NCBI GenBank assembly: GCA_025353305.1 | Contig: JANXQX010000024.1 | Span: forward strand, 1 to 8,017 | Length of the DNA stretch: 8,017 nucleotides | Direction of reading: 5' to 3' | Origin: Holophagaceae bacterium | GTDB lineage: Bacteria; Acidobacteriota; Holophagae; Holophagales; Holophagaceae | Shown here: one piece after another, positions 1 to 7,034 of the stretch | Numbering within the stretch: the first letter of the stretch is position 1 | How the letters are laid out: each line of letters begins with the position of its first letter | Made by a program: the position numbers and the translations under genes | The notes under the pieces: model-generated | What the model was told of the DNA's origin: nothing | The model's database searches: none | Seen by the model: the letters and a program-made list of their open reading frames with translations, nothing else

Positions 1-514
1 TCATTTTCGTTACGAGTTGGGCCAGCACCGACAAGGGCCCGTACTGCTTTTCCGAAGGCTTTCCCATGAGTTTCTGGCCCACTTCGAGTTGGAACATCAG
101 GACCATCCGTTCCCATGGGATGTCCTCCACCAGGAACCGCGCAAGGATGGCCGTGGCAGCGTTGTAAGGCAGGTTACCAACGATTCCCCACGGCCCCTGC
201 CCAGGAAGGCCAAGACTCACCGCATCCCCTTGGAGTAGATGGAAATTGGAGACACCTTTGAAACGGTTTTCCAGGACTGCACAGACTTCAGGATCCAGTT
301 CCATCGCCCAAAGGGGCCGTCCATCCTCAAGCAAGGGGGCCGTAAGCACGCCTGGCCCGGGTCCGATTTCCAGTAATATCGGAGCCATCGAAGTCAGGCA
401 TTCGCCGACGATCATGTGGATCGCCCTCTTGGACACGAGGAAATGTTGGCCGAATTGCTTTTTAGCCTGGAGACTTTGTGGGGAGTCGGCCATAGATGGA
501 TTCATCAGCTCCAT
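1..514 (-). CDS. rsmA: 16S rRNA adenine dimethyltransferase RsmA (KsgA), N-terminal part, cut by window edge
   Basis: RsmA uses S-adenosylmethionine to dimethylate two adjacent adenines in the 3'-terminal hairpin of 16S rRNA, a late step of small-subunit maturation in the cytoplasm. Translating the minus strand gives 171 codons, open to the left edge. Family motifs appear in order: KKQFGQHFL at residues 18-26; SAM-binding motif I LEIGPGPGVLT at 48-58; acidic ELD at 72-74; GD at 96-97; the catalytic motif NLPY at 114-117; then a conserved stretch ending in YGPLSVLAQ (158-166). E. coli KsgA is 273 residues, so roughly the last third, including the C-terminal helical domain, is outside the window. 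Start choice: ATG at 514 has AGGA eight bases upstream. In-frame ATGs also lie at 535, 505 and 493. The 493 start gives the most usual N-terminus length but has no well-spaced ribosome site. The gene follows the pilY1 terminator and is probably a separate transcription unit. Family identity is secure; the start is not. Confidence 0.95.
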   Translation of the reverse strand, partial: MELMNPSMADSPQSLQAKKQFGQHFLVSKRAIHMIVGECLTSMAPILLEIGPGPGVLTAPLLEDGRPLWAMELDPEVCAVLENRFKGVSNFHLLQGDAVSLGLPGQGPWGIVGNLPYNAATAILARFLVEDIPWERMVLMFQLEVGQKLMGKPSEKQYGPLSVLAQLVTKM

Positions 515-543
515 GCTCCCATTCCTGGAGTCCATACCCAATG

Positions 544-570
544 AAAAAGGCACCGGCAAAAGCCGGTGCC
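544..570 (-). terminator. Rho-independent terminator of the pilus operon
   Basis: A perfect 9-bp GC-rich stem (GGCACCGGC / GCCGGTGCC, 549-557 with 562-570) closes a four-base loop. On the minus strand it is followed directly by five T residues (548-544). It sits 20 bases after the pilY1 stop codon and upstream of every candidate rsmA start. It should therefore end the pilV-pilW-pilX-pilY1 transcript. The plus-strand side has no T run, so it is not bidirectional. Confidence 0.93.
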
Positions 571-590
571 TAAAGAACGGTATCATTCCG

Positions 591-3500
591 TTAACGGACA
601 GTTCGCCAGACGCGGACCTTAGGGAAGCGTTCCTGTTGCCGACTTAGAAACGTATCAATGGTTGGGGTCGTAGCCGAAGCACCGACTGGAGGATTCGACA
701 CAGCCAGGGAACCCGCTTGGAGCACGCCTCGGGTTCCATAGGCCGTAAAAGCAGAGGCAATGCCAACATAAGTATTGAATTGGATACCACTTTGACAAGA
801 AACTGTCGTCCGTGAATCATTGGCAATAGGGTAAATCACGTCACAGATTTTCACCGTGGATGTGAACCCGCTGCCCCCGTTGCATGGGTCGGCTGAAATC
901 GGATCGAAATAAGAGTAGAAAAGTGAACCCGCTACGACCATTGGATCGCTAACTCCCTTCTTGATGAAGGGAGCGACCGACCCTCCGGGGAAATTCATGT
1001 AATAGCCAAAGTTGGGAGTCGAATACACATTCGGCGTACCCACCGTATAAGGGGCCAGATAGAACTTCGGATCGCCAAGGGTGATCTCAGGCGCAATTGC
1101 ACTATTTTGAGCCGTGAACGAGCCCGAGCCATTTTTGACCAAATTGGAATCAAGGATTCCAGTATCCGGCCCGTTTGCCGTGTCCAGATTCCAGGCCCGA
1201 CTGTCTTGCCGATCGAACACGACGGTCATCCGATGGCCAACGGGTGCTGGCGGTGTACCATTCGCATAATCTGAACCTACTCCGTTGCTTAGAGGGCTAT
1301 TACGGTCACCACTGACCATGGCGATGCCCACTGCGGCGGGGGTAGGAGAAATTGACGTATTGGGCCGTCCTGGGAAACTCCCGATCCGAAATGGGGCCGG
1401 GAGGTTCCAGTAAAGAGCACTGACCCCAGTGCCATCCTGGGCTACCTTGCGGATACCCGCGGGTCCACTAGCCAACATTGTGGTGGTCCACAAGGACAAA
1501 TCAGATGTGTCCATCCTGAAGTCGTTGAAGGGGTCCGTGGCTCCACCGCCAGAAGTCTTCTTTGATCCCCAGGCCCAGAGCCCCCCGTAGAAATCATTAA
1601 AGTAGGCCCGTTGAGCCATTCCGGAATTGACGATGAACTCAAAGGGAACCAGACCAGAAACCACGGGGCCCACAGTGCTGCCTCCGATATTGGCGTTGGT
1701 GAGATCGACCGCTGCCAGGACTTGCCCTGTCCAAACGTCAAGAGCCATCACTGAACGTCCCAACTTGACGTTTGAGAAATTTGCCTCAATTTCAGGGACG
1801 CTGAAGCCACCGCCCAAAAATAAACCGTCCCGATAATTCCCTTGAAACTGGATCCGACCTAAAGCGGGTGTGCAAGTGGAAAAACCGAAGTTGCCAAGAA
1901 CTGTTTTAACGGTAGCTGCATCGGGCCCACCAGTAACCAATCGGGTTCCAACAGCCCCCGGAACAATAGTCGGGAAGAACGCGGCTTCATCCGGCACCAG
2001 AGACCATTTAAGGGAAGGGGCGAATGGGTCGTGGATGTCCAGGGCATAGTAGCTGCGACCACCTTTACGAAGACCAAAGATGGCTAGGGTACGCTCAGCG
2101 AAATCCACCACACCATTGGCTGGACCTCCTGCCGCAGGTGGCAGATCAAGGTGGTAGATGATCGGGGTCCCGTCCACCATGAAACGGTGGGGGTTTTTAG
2201 ATGACGTGAGGTAGTCGAGCCTGGCCAGGAAATCCGTGGGCATGAATGCCCATAGTTCTTCCACTTTACCCTTTGTAGGGCCGTGATATGGCAGGGTGGT
2301 CACGGGGTCGATGTCACCATCTATCATGCTCACTTCGCCAAAGGCATGTATCCAACCCTGGTTAGTACCCACCAGGATCAGCCTGAACCTGGTTCCGGCA
2401 TTCTTTAGGTTCGTGGACAATTCCGGACGCACGGATATTTCTGACCAGTTATATTCAACGGCGGTGGGGCTTGAATCGATGATGTCCCCTAACACCTGCG
2501 TCGTGATATTGCCTGACGAATCCACAGCGGTTCGCGACAACGTGGGCCGACCGGAGGCGTCCAAGGCTTTCGTGATGTCACCGCCCATGGAGAACTGCAC
2601 GGCTTGCCTACGGGCCGAATCCGCTGCCTGCGCGACCGCCACAAATGGTTGGATCGTCTTGTAGGGCGCGACTTCGGAGGCCAAAGTGGCGTTATAACCC
2701 ACATCCGAGAAAGGTGTCAATCCGGGTTCCGGAACGGCAAGCGTCCCCGGAATGCGGGTAAACAGCTTGCGTAGCGTCCATCTGGGTGTGAGTGGTGTGA
2801 CTGGATTATCAAGGAAGGTAGTCGAAGCCGCCCACTGGGCGGTAGTGCCATCCAAAGTTGTCGTTTGGACCCCGAGCTTATTCAAGAAGTAGGTCTGTCC
2901 GGCGATTTCCTGGGTAGCGAACATATAGAGATCGCCCGGCCAGATGACATTCCCGCTCAAAGGAGGTCGGAATTTGCCCAAATAGACTTGTTTTCCGAAA
3001 CTGCCACCAATGAATGGCAAGTTTGGATTCGCGGTGGAATTGATGTTCGAGGAAATCGCGGCTTCATTGAAGGCCGCATCCAGGCTGTTCACCAAGGTGG
3101 CCGGATCAACAGCATCAAAAAAGAAGACGGAATTCGGAGTCTTGCCCAGGGTGGGATCATTGGGATCCGCCAAAGTGAAAGGCGTGAGGCTCGCCGCGTC
3201 CCAAGTGAGCCTGGAAGGTTCTCCCACAACCGCCGCATAAAAAAGGCGACGTTTGGGAGATGTCGCGTCTGTGATGACACCGGCGAGGCTCAAGCCGATG
3301 GTCATGGTGGTGATGGCCCGGGGCTTGGTAAAGGTGACCAGGTTGGTTCCAGAACCGCGTTGTTTGATCCAGAAAGGGATCCAAGCTGAAACCAGCGGAT
3401 CCCCTGTGTTACCAAAAGTATTCGTGGCGGGATAAGTGGGCACGGTCATGCCACCGTTGGTGGTTTCTCCGCCATGGGCCGCCAAGCCCGCGAGATTGAT

Positions 3501-5099
3501 GATATTGAAATAGGGTGTTGCATTAGCCGTATCTATCCGAGTTTTATTTGCAGTAAAAAATGCATTCCCAGTATTGGCCGTTCCATAGGTCGCGGGCCAG
3601 GCGGGAACGTGAACAGGTTCCGCGCCTACGTAGGGTGTGTTGGTGTTGGTGGGGGTACCGGCATCCTGATTCGGCACACCATCCGTGAAGAGCATCACGT
3701 AGGTATTGCGGCATTCCACCGGTTTGTCTGTCCCAGTCTCGACATCATTGAAGATGGAATTGGGGTCGTTCAACTGGGCCATGGTATTTCCCATAGCTGA
3801 ATTGAGTGTGGTGCTACCGCCTGCCGCAAACGAGGATAGCTTTGCTAATGCCACCTGGGAATTACCGGTCATGAGCGACCACCCCCGCTGAGCCGAGCCT
3901 TGGGTCGAGGTTGTACGTGGATCGGTGGAAGGCAGGTCGGTACGGCTGTCGTTATTAAGGTTAGATGCGCTTTCGGTAGACTTGTTGGGCGGGTTGGTGC
4001 CCGTGCTGTATTTGAGAAACCGATAGGCCCAGAAAACCTTGTTGTAGTACTTGGCCCATGTACGGAACGAAGCCTCTTTGACCGCCTGGATGCGGGTCCG
4101 CGATGGGATTCCGCTTTTGAAAGCCTGCCCGGCTGCTACGGAGGACTGCGGAATGGAAGAGGTGTTCCAAACCCAACTCCAATAATAAGGCCGCTGGGTG
4201 GCATTATTGACCCTGGCGTAATGAACCAGCGTGGTGTTCGCAGGCAGGGATGGGAAGGATACGGTGATGCCACGAGATCCATTCGCGATCGGGGGAGTGG
4301 TGGAAGGAAGACTGATGATCGTATTTCCGATGCGATAGCTGCGGTCAATCTCCACTTCCAGGTTGGAGGCGGCCGGATCCAGCAAGGTGGCCTTGAGTGG
4401 GTAGGATGTGGATGTGCCATACATTTTCATGTATTTACGCAATGTTACATCGGTGTTGGATGTATCAGTTTGAACCGCCGGATCGGCGGGATCGTAGAGG
4501 ACAGTCCAGCAAATAGGAACATCAAAGGTCTTCCCGTTGTAGGTGAACCGCACATGGGAGGCAGAGCGGATCCAATTCTGGACATTGGAGGCCGCATTAG
4601 TGGAGGGGGTCACCTCCCCGGAGAGAATGGGCGAACTATTGGTGTAATACGAATTGAGATTTGCCGCTGTGAGCAGGCTGCCATCCGGGCGCACCAGAAC
4701 GCCCCCCGTGAGCATGACGAAGGTCCCGCCATTGGCCTGGGTTTGAGACTCACTCATATCCAGCACGCAATCAACCGAATAGGGGAAGGGGCTGACGGTG
4801 CTTCTCATGAGGCGGAAGGTCATGAAGGCATCGCTTTTGTTTGTGCCATTATCGGTGGTATCGGTGTTCACAAATGAGGGATGGAACATGACGCACCACA
4901 TGGATTGCGAGAAGTCGAAAACCGTCACGATTTCCGGTTTCATTACCAGATTCTGGCTCTGCTGGTACAAGTCCAGGAAAGACGGTCCGGTAGTTTGAAG
5001 CCGGGTGTCCAACTGCGCGTGTAATGGTGCAGTGCCAAGCAATAGGCCAACCAGCAGGCCGAGAAATGCACGCGGGTAGAGCTTGAATTGAGTGGACAT
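591..5099 (-). CDS. pilY1: PilY1-type type IV pilus tip protein (VWA domain plus PilC/PilY1 beta-propeller)
   Basis: PilY1/PilC proteins cap the pilus tip with the minor pilins, act in adhesion and surface sensing, and oppose retraction. This one is 1502 residues, longer than Pseudomonas PilY1 (about 1160). Residues 1-28 look like a Sec signal peptide (Lys/Arg, a Leu-rich core, then PLHA|Q). A VWA domain follows. Its MIDAS residues are visible: DFSQS at 62-66, Thr430 in GGSTTL, and Asp473 in LFTDG. The helix after the MIDAS loop seems to start only near 332, so about 260 residues are inserted there. The C-terminal half matches the Neisseria PilC/PilY1 propeller: LGDIIDSSP (about 870), GTNQGWIHAF (about 911-920), ELWAFMP, HRFMVDGTPII (971-981), GGRSYYALDIHDP, YGGLWAWG, and the final DPxxxxGxLFYSYFDP...DPC block near 1385-1406. 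The typical DxDxDGxxD calcium loop is not seen before YGGLWAWG. Eight cysteines are present. ATG at 5099 has GGAG six bases upstream and gives the signal peptide; TTG at 5111 is an in-frame alternative. The gene starts 18 nt after pilX and is last in the operon. Confidence 0.95.
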   Translation of the reverse strand: MSTQFKLYPRAFLGLLVGLLLGTAPLHAQLDTRLQTTGPSFLDLYQQSQNLVMKPEIVTVFDFSQSMWCVMFHPSFVNTDTTDNGTNKSDAFMTFRLMRSTVSPFPYSVDCVLDMSESQTQANGGTFVMLTGGVLVRPDGSLLTAANLNSYYTNSSPILSGEVTPSTNAASNVQNWIRSASHVRFTYNGKTFDVPICWTVLYDPADPAVQTDTSNTDVTLRKYMKMYGTSTSYPLKATLLDPAASNLEVEIDRSYRIGNTIISLPSTTPPIANGSRGITVSFPSLPANTTLVHYARVNNATQRPYYWSWVWNTSSIPQSSVAAGQAFKSGIPSRTRIQAVKEASFRTWAKYYNKVFWAYRFLKYSTGTNPPNKSTESASNLNNDSRTDLPSTDPRTTSTQGSAQRGWSLMTGNSQVALAKLSSFAAGGSTTLNSAMGNTMAQLNDPNSIFNDVETGTDKPVECRNTYVMLFTDGVPNQDAGTPTNTNTPYVGAEPVHVPAWPATYGTANTGNAFFTANKTRIDTANATPYFNIINLAGLAAHGGETTNGGMTVPTYPATNTFGNTGDPLVSAWIPFWIKQRGSGTNLVTFTKPRAITTMTIGLSLAGVITDATSPKRRLFYAAVVGEPSRLTWDAASLTPFTLADPNDPTLGKTPNSVFFFDAVDPATLVNSLDAAFNEAAISSNINSTANPNLPFIGGSFGKQVYLGKFRPPLSGNVIWPGDLYMFATQEIAGQTYFLNKLGVQTTTLDGTTAQWAASTTFLDNPVTPLTPRWTLRKLFTRIPGTLAVPEPGLTPFSDVGYNATLASEVAPYKTIQPFVAVAQAADSARRQAVQFSMGGDITKALDASGRPTLSRTAVDSSGNITTQVLGDIIDSSPTAVEYNWSEISVRPELSTNLKNAGTRFRLILVGTNQGWIHAFGEVSMIDGDIDPVTTLPYHGPTKGKVEELWAFMPTDFLARLDYLTSSKNPHRFMVDGTPIIYHLDLPPAAGGPANGVVDFAERTLAIFGLRKGGRSYYALDIHDPFAPSLKWSLVPDEAAFFPTIVPGAVGTRLVTGGPDAATVKTVLGNFGFSTCTPALGRIQFQGNYRDGLFLGGGFSVPEIEANFSNVKLGRSVMALDVWTGQVLAAVDLTNANIGGSTVGPVVSGLVPFEFIVNSGMAQRAYFNDFYGGLWAWGSKKTSGGGATDPFNDFRMDTSDLSLWTTTMLASGPAGIRKVAQDGTGVSALYWNLPAPFRIGSFPGRPNTSISPTPAAVGIAMVSGDRNSPLSNGVGSDYANGTPPAPVGHRMTVVFDRQDSRAWNLDTANGPDTGILDSNLVKNGSGSFTAQNSAIAPEITLGDPKFYLAPYTVGTPNVYSTPNFGYYMNFPGGSVAPFIKKGVSDPMVVAGSLFYSYFDPISADPCNGGSGFTSTVKICDVIYPIANDSRTTVSCQSGIQFNTYVGIASAFTAYGTRGVLQAGSLAVSNPPVGASATTPTIDTFLSRQQERFPKVRVWRTVR

Positions 5100-5105
5100 T
5101 TTAAA

Positions 5106-5109
5106 CTCC
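5106..5109 (-). promoter_or_regulatory. Shine-Dalgarno of pilY1
   Basis: GGAG on the minus strand lies six bases before the ATG at 5099, in the short gap after the pilX stop. It decides for ATG 5099 over the in-frame TTG at 5111, which would overlap this site. Confidence 0.75.
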
Positions 5110-5117
5110 AAATCGAC

Positions 5118-5765
5118 TTATTGGACTGGGGTGGTGATCCAAGCTTCCTTGGAGTGGTTGAATGTGACGCTCGACACCTTCACTTGGCCGTCCGAGCGAA
5201 ACGCCCAAAGATCGGGGGCTTGGTTTGCGATCCCACCTTGAGCGGGAGAGAATGTGCCCTGGGTTACGCCCTGACTCATGTCGGTGATTGGCAATTTCCC
5301 CATGCGCGTCAGGGCGATGCTGAATGCCTGCGTTGTCCCAGGAACTGTGCTGAAAGTCTGGTCTCCTTGGAGCGCGGTGGATGGAGCTGTATAGAGATTT
5401 TGAGAAATGACATCGTAGGGTTGCCCGGCTAGTGAGTCATTTCTCAATAATTTGGTTTTTAAAGTTGCTAAAAGTGTTCCTGTCCCTGAAGCACTAGGGG
5501 TGTTAGCTAGGTCCATCCAATAGAGGGACCATTCAATTCCTGAATCAGCCGAGTTTCGAGCCATGGCCCCTTGACGGCTAGTTCCAGAGATAACGATCTC
5601 CCGAAATGAATTGCGGGACATGCTTACTGCGGCGATGGTAAGCAGAACAAGCAGAGAAAGTGCCACCAGAATGGTGATTCCACCAAACTGGGAGTGTCTT
5701 AAGGAGGCCTGCCTTAAGGACCTGAACTGAGAAAAAGATGTTGATTCATGTGTTGCTTTGGGCAT
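5118..5765 (-). CDS. pilX: PilX-type minor pilin / pilus assembly protein
   Basis: PilX is a minor pilin-like inner-membrane protein that joins PilV, PilW and a FimU-type pilin in the complex that starts pilus assembly and carries PilY1. The 215-residue protein has a 28-29-residue basic, polar leader ending HSQFGG. A single hydrophobic helix follows (about 30-48, ITILVALSLLVLLTIAAV), then the PilX N-domain pattern with SRNSFREIVISG and ARNSADSGIEWSLYW (69-83), which corresponds to the AAESAL helix of other PilX proteins. As in Pseudomonas PilX, the Glu at mature position 5 found in major pilins is absent. The rest is a beta-rich C-terminus without a recognised motif. ATG at 5765 has GAGGAG eight bases upstream; GTG at 5771 is in frame but leaves only two bases. 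The gene begins 12 nt after pilW and ends 18 nt before pilY1. The call rests on the N-terminal pattern plus context. Confidence 0.88.
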   Translation of the reverse strand: MPKATHESTSFSQFRSLRQASLRHSQFGGITILVALSLLVLLTIAAVSMSRNSFREIVISGTSRQGAMARNSADSGIEWSLYWMDLANTPSASGTGTLLATLKTKLLRNDSLAGQPYDVISQNLYTAPSTALQGDQTFSTVPGTTQAFSIALTRMGKLPITDMSQGVTQGTFSPAQGGIANQAPDLWAFRSDGQVKVSSVTFNHSKEAWITTPVQ

Positions 5766-5773
5766 GGACACTA

Positions 5774-5779
5774 CTCCTC
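5774..5779 (-). promoter_or_regulatory. Shine-Dalgarno of pilX, overlapping the pilW stop
   Basis: GAGGAG on the minus strand lies eight bases before ATG 5765. It overlaps the last two bases of the pilW TGA (5780-5778). Ribosomes ending pilW would stop on the pilX ribosome site, which favours translational coupling and supports ATG 5765 over GTG 5771. Confidence 0.75.
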
Positions 5780-7034
5780 AGTTCAGTGGCAAACCAAAAT
5801 GCCTTGGTACAATGACCAGACTTTGCACCAGATCGCGGTACACCAATGCAACCTGCTTCGGGTCGTATTCCGTGCGCTTCGAAGCAGTACGTGTGGTGAT
5901 ATCCAGCCTTACGAGAGTAGGAATCTTCCTGAACCAGGTCTCGTTCCCCTGGGTAGTCTGGAAACCCATCCTGCCCGCCGCCGGTATAGCGGGAGGACCG
6001 ACCGAACCAGTCAGTTGAGTGTCGATATCAGTTCGGATCTGGTCCCAGGTTGTGTAATTTTGTGGCAGGTTCGTGACAGAATTGAAACCGGCCCATGACT
6101 TTCCCGAATTCACACTTAAGTAGACTTTAAAGCCAGAAACATTTTCGGTGATGATAGATTCTAAAGTAGCATCTGGCACAAAACCAAGGGCGGAGAAAGT
6201 GCCCTGGTCTCGAACCAGACATGTAATACCCGTACTGTTCTGGGGATCGAGGTTCTTCTTCTTGATGCTATAGCGAACCACCTGGGCCGGGTTGTAAAAC
6301 AGGACCCTGGAGTTCGCAATATGTTTAAATTTGGAGACTCCTCCGGGATTGCCGACCCCAGTCATTGCTGCATTGGGAGTCGCGCCTGTTGTAATGGTGA
6401 CCTGATGGCCGGATTGCAGGACAGAGGCGATCGTAAGGACCTGAAAGGCGTCTTTAAAAATAAGATTCTGACCTACCTTGACCATGTTTGCGTATGCGTC
6501 CTCACCACAATCAATGATGAACGTGGTGTCAGCATTGCCAGCGGCCGGAGCGCCCCCGGTGAGACCACCCAAACCAATGGCCTCGTCAGCGCTGCGTGCC
6601 GCACCGACTCCGGGCGGGTTATAGGTCCCCTCGAATGCTAGAGGTTGATCCACATAGAAAAGCAACTGATCGGCATTCTTAGAGCCAAGAAAACCGGGAT
6701 CATCCGATGCTGCACCGATGACCACCTGGTTAGGAATGATTTGAAAAGCAGGGTTCGTGGGTGTGAACCCAGGCGGTGGCGCCGCGAGATCTGTCAAGTA
6801 CAATCCTGCGGAATTTAGATCATCGTAAAGAAGGTCAATTGAGGCCCTGTTGCGGCGTGCGCTAGAGAGAATCTCGCCGGACGTGTAAAAAGTGGTGAGA
6901 CTAGACTTGAACACCTGAGCCATACCGGCCATGAGCAATCCGGTAAAAAGGAGTGCGACCATCAACTCCAGCAGGGAGAAACCGGAATACTTGGTTCCCT
7001 TATGGGTCGTGTAATGATTGTTTCCCTTAGGCAT
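5778..7034 (-). CDS. pilW: PilW-type minor pilin (class III prepilin leader)
   Basis: PilW is a minor pilin of the initiating tip complex, inserted in the inner membrane and trimmed by the prepilin peptidase PilD. The 418-residue protein starts with an 18-residue basic leader and a canonical cleavage site, YSG|FSLLELMVALLFTGLLMA, with Gly at -1, Phe at +1 and Glu at +5. A pilin alpha-1 helix follows (SSARRNRASIDLLYDDLNSAGLYL). The long beta-rich C-terminal domain ends with FRKIPTLVRLDITTRT (369-383), the PilW/GspJ-like strand. Cys176 and Cys272 could pair. It is clearly longer than Pseudomonas PilW (about 270), with extra Gly/Ala/Pro-rich sequence around residues 130-180. ATG at 7034 overlaps the pilV stop by 8 nt and has GGAGGA six bases upstream. 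An upstream in-frame start at 7088 would put about 18 extra residues before the leader and is unlikely. Confidence 0.92.
   Translation of the reverse strand: MPKGNNHYTTHKGTKYSGFSLLELMVALLFTGLLMAGMAQVFKSSLTTFYTSGEILSSARRNRASIDLLYDDLNSAGLYLTDLAAPPPGFTPTNPAFQIIPNQVVIGAASDDPGFLGSKNADQLLFYVDQPLAFEGTYNPPGVGAARSADEAIGLGGLTGGAPAAGNADTTFIIDCGEDAYANMVKVGQNLIFKDAFQVLTIASVLQSGHQVTITTGATPNAAMTGVGNPGGVSKFKHIANSRVLFYNPAQVVRYSIKKKNLDPQNSTGITCLVRDQGTFSALGFVPDATLESIITENVSGFKVYLSVNSGKSWAGFNSVTNLPQNYTTWDQIRTDIDTQLTGSVGPPAIPAAGRMGFQTTQGNETWFRKIPTLVRLDITTRTASKRTEYDPKQVALVYRDLVQSLVIVPRHFGLPLN

Noticed and set aside
1..540. Plus-strand open frames at 17-238 and 246-647
   Set aside because: They lie opposite the conserved RsmA motifs, and their products show no family pattern.
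2865..3389. A 174-codon plus-strand open frame opposite pilY1
   Set aside because: It has a low-complexity Gly/Arg/Glu composition, no recognisable domain and full overlap with conserved pilY1 coding sequence.
3900..4877. A 325-codon open frame on the plus strand opposite pilY1
   Set aside because: Its product is a Gly/Arg/Ile-rich run without family motifs. It lies entirely opposite the well-supported PilY1 VWA region, in the pattern expected from an antisense shadow.
5100..5111. TTG at 5111 as the pilY1 start
   Set aside because: It would cover the GGAG that serves ATG 5099 and only adds four residues before a good signal peptide.
5766..5771. GTG at 5771 as the pilX start
   Set aside because: The Shine-Dalgarno would be only two bases away, whereas ATG 5765 has eight-base spacing.
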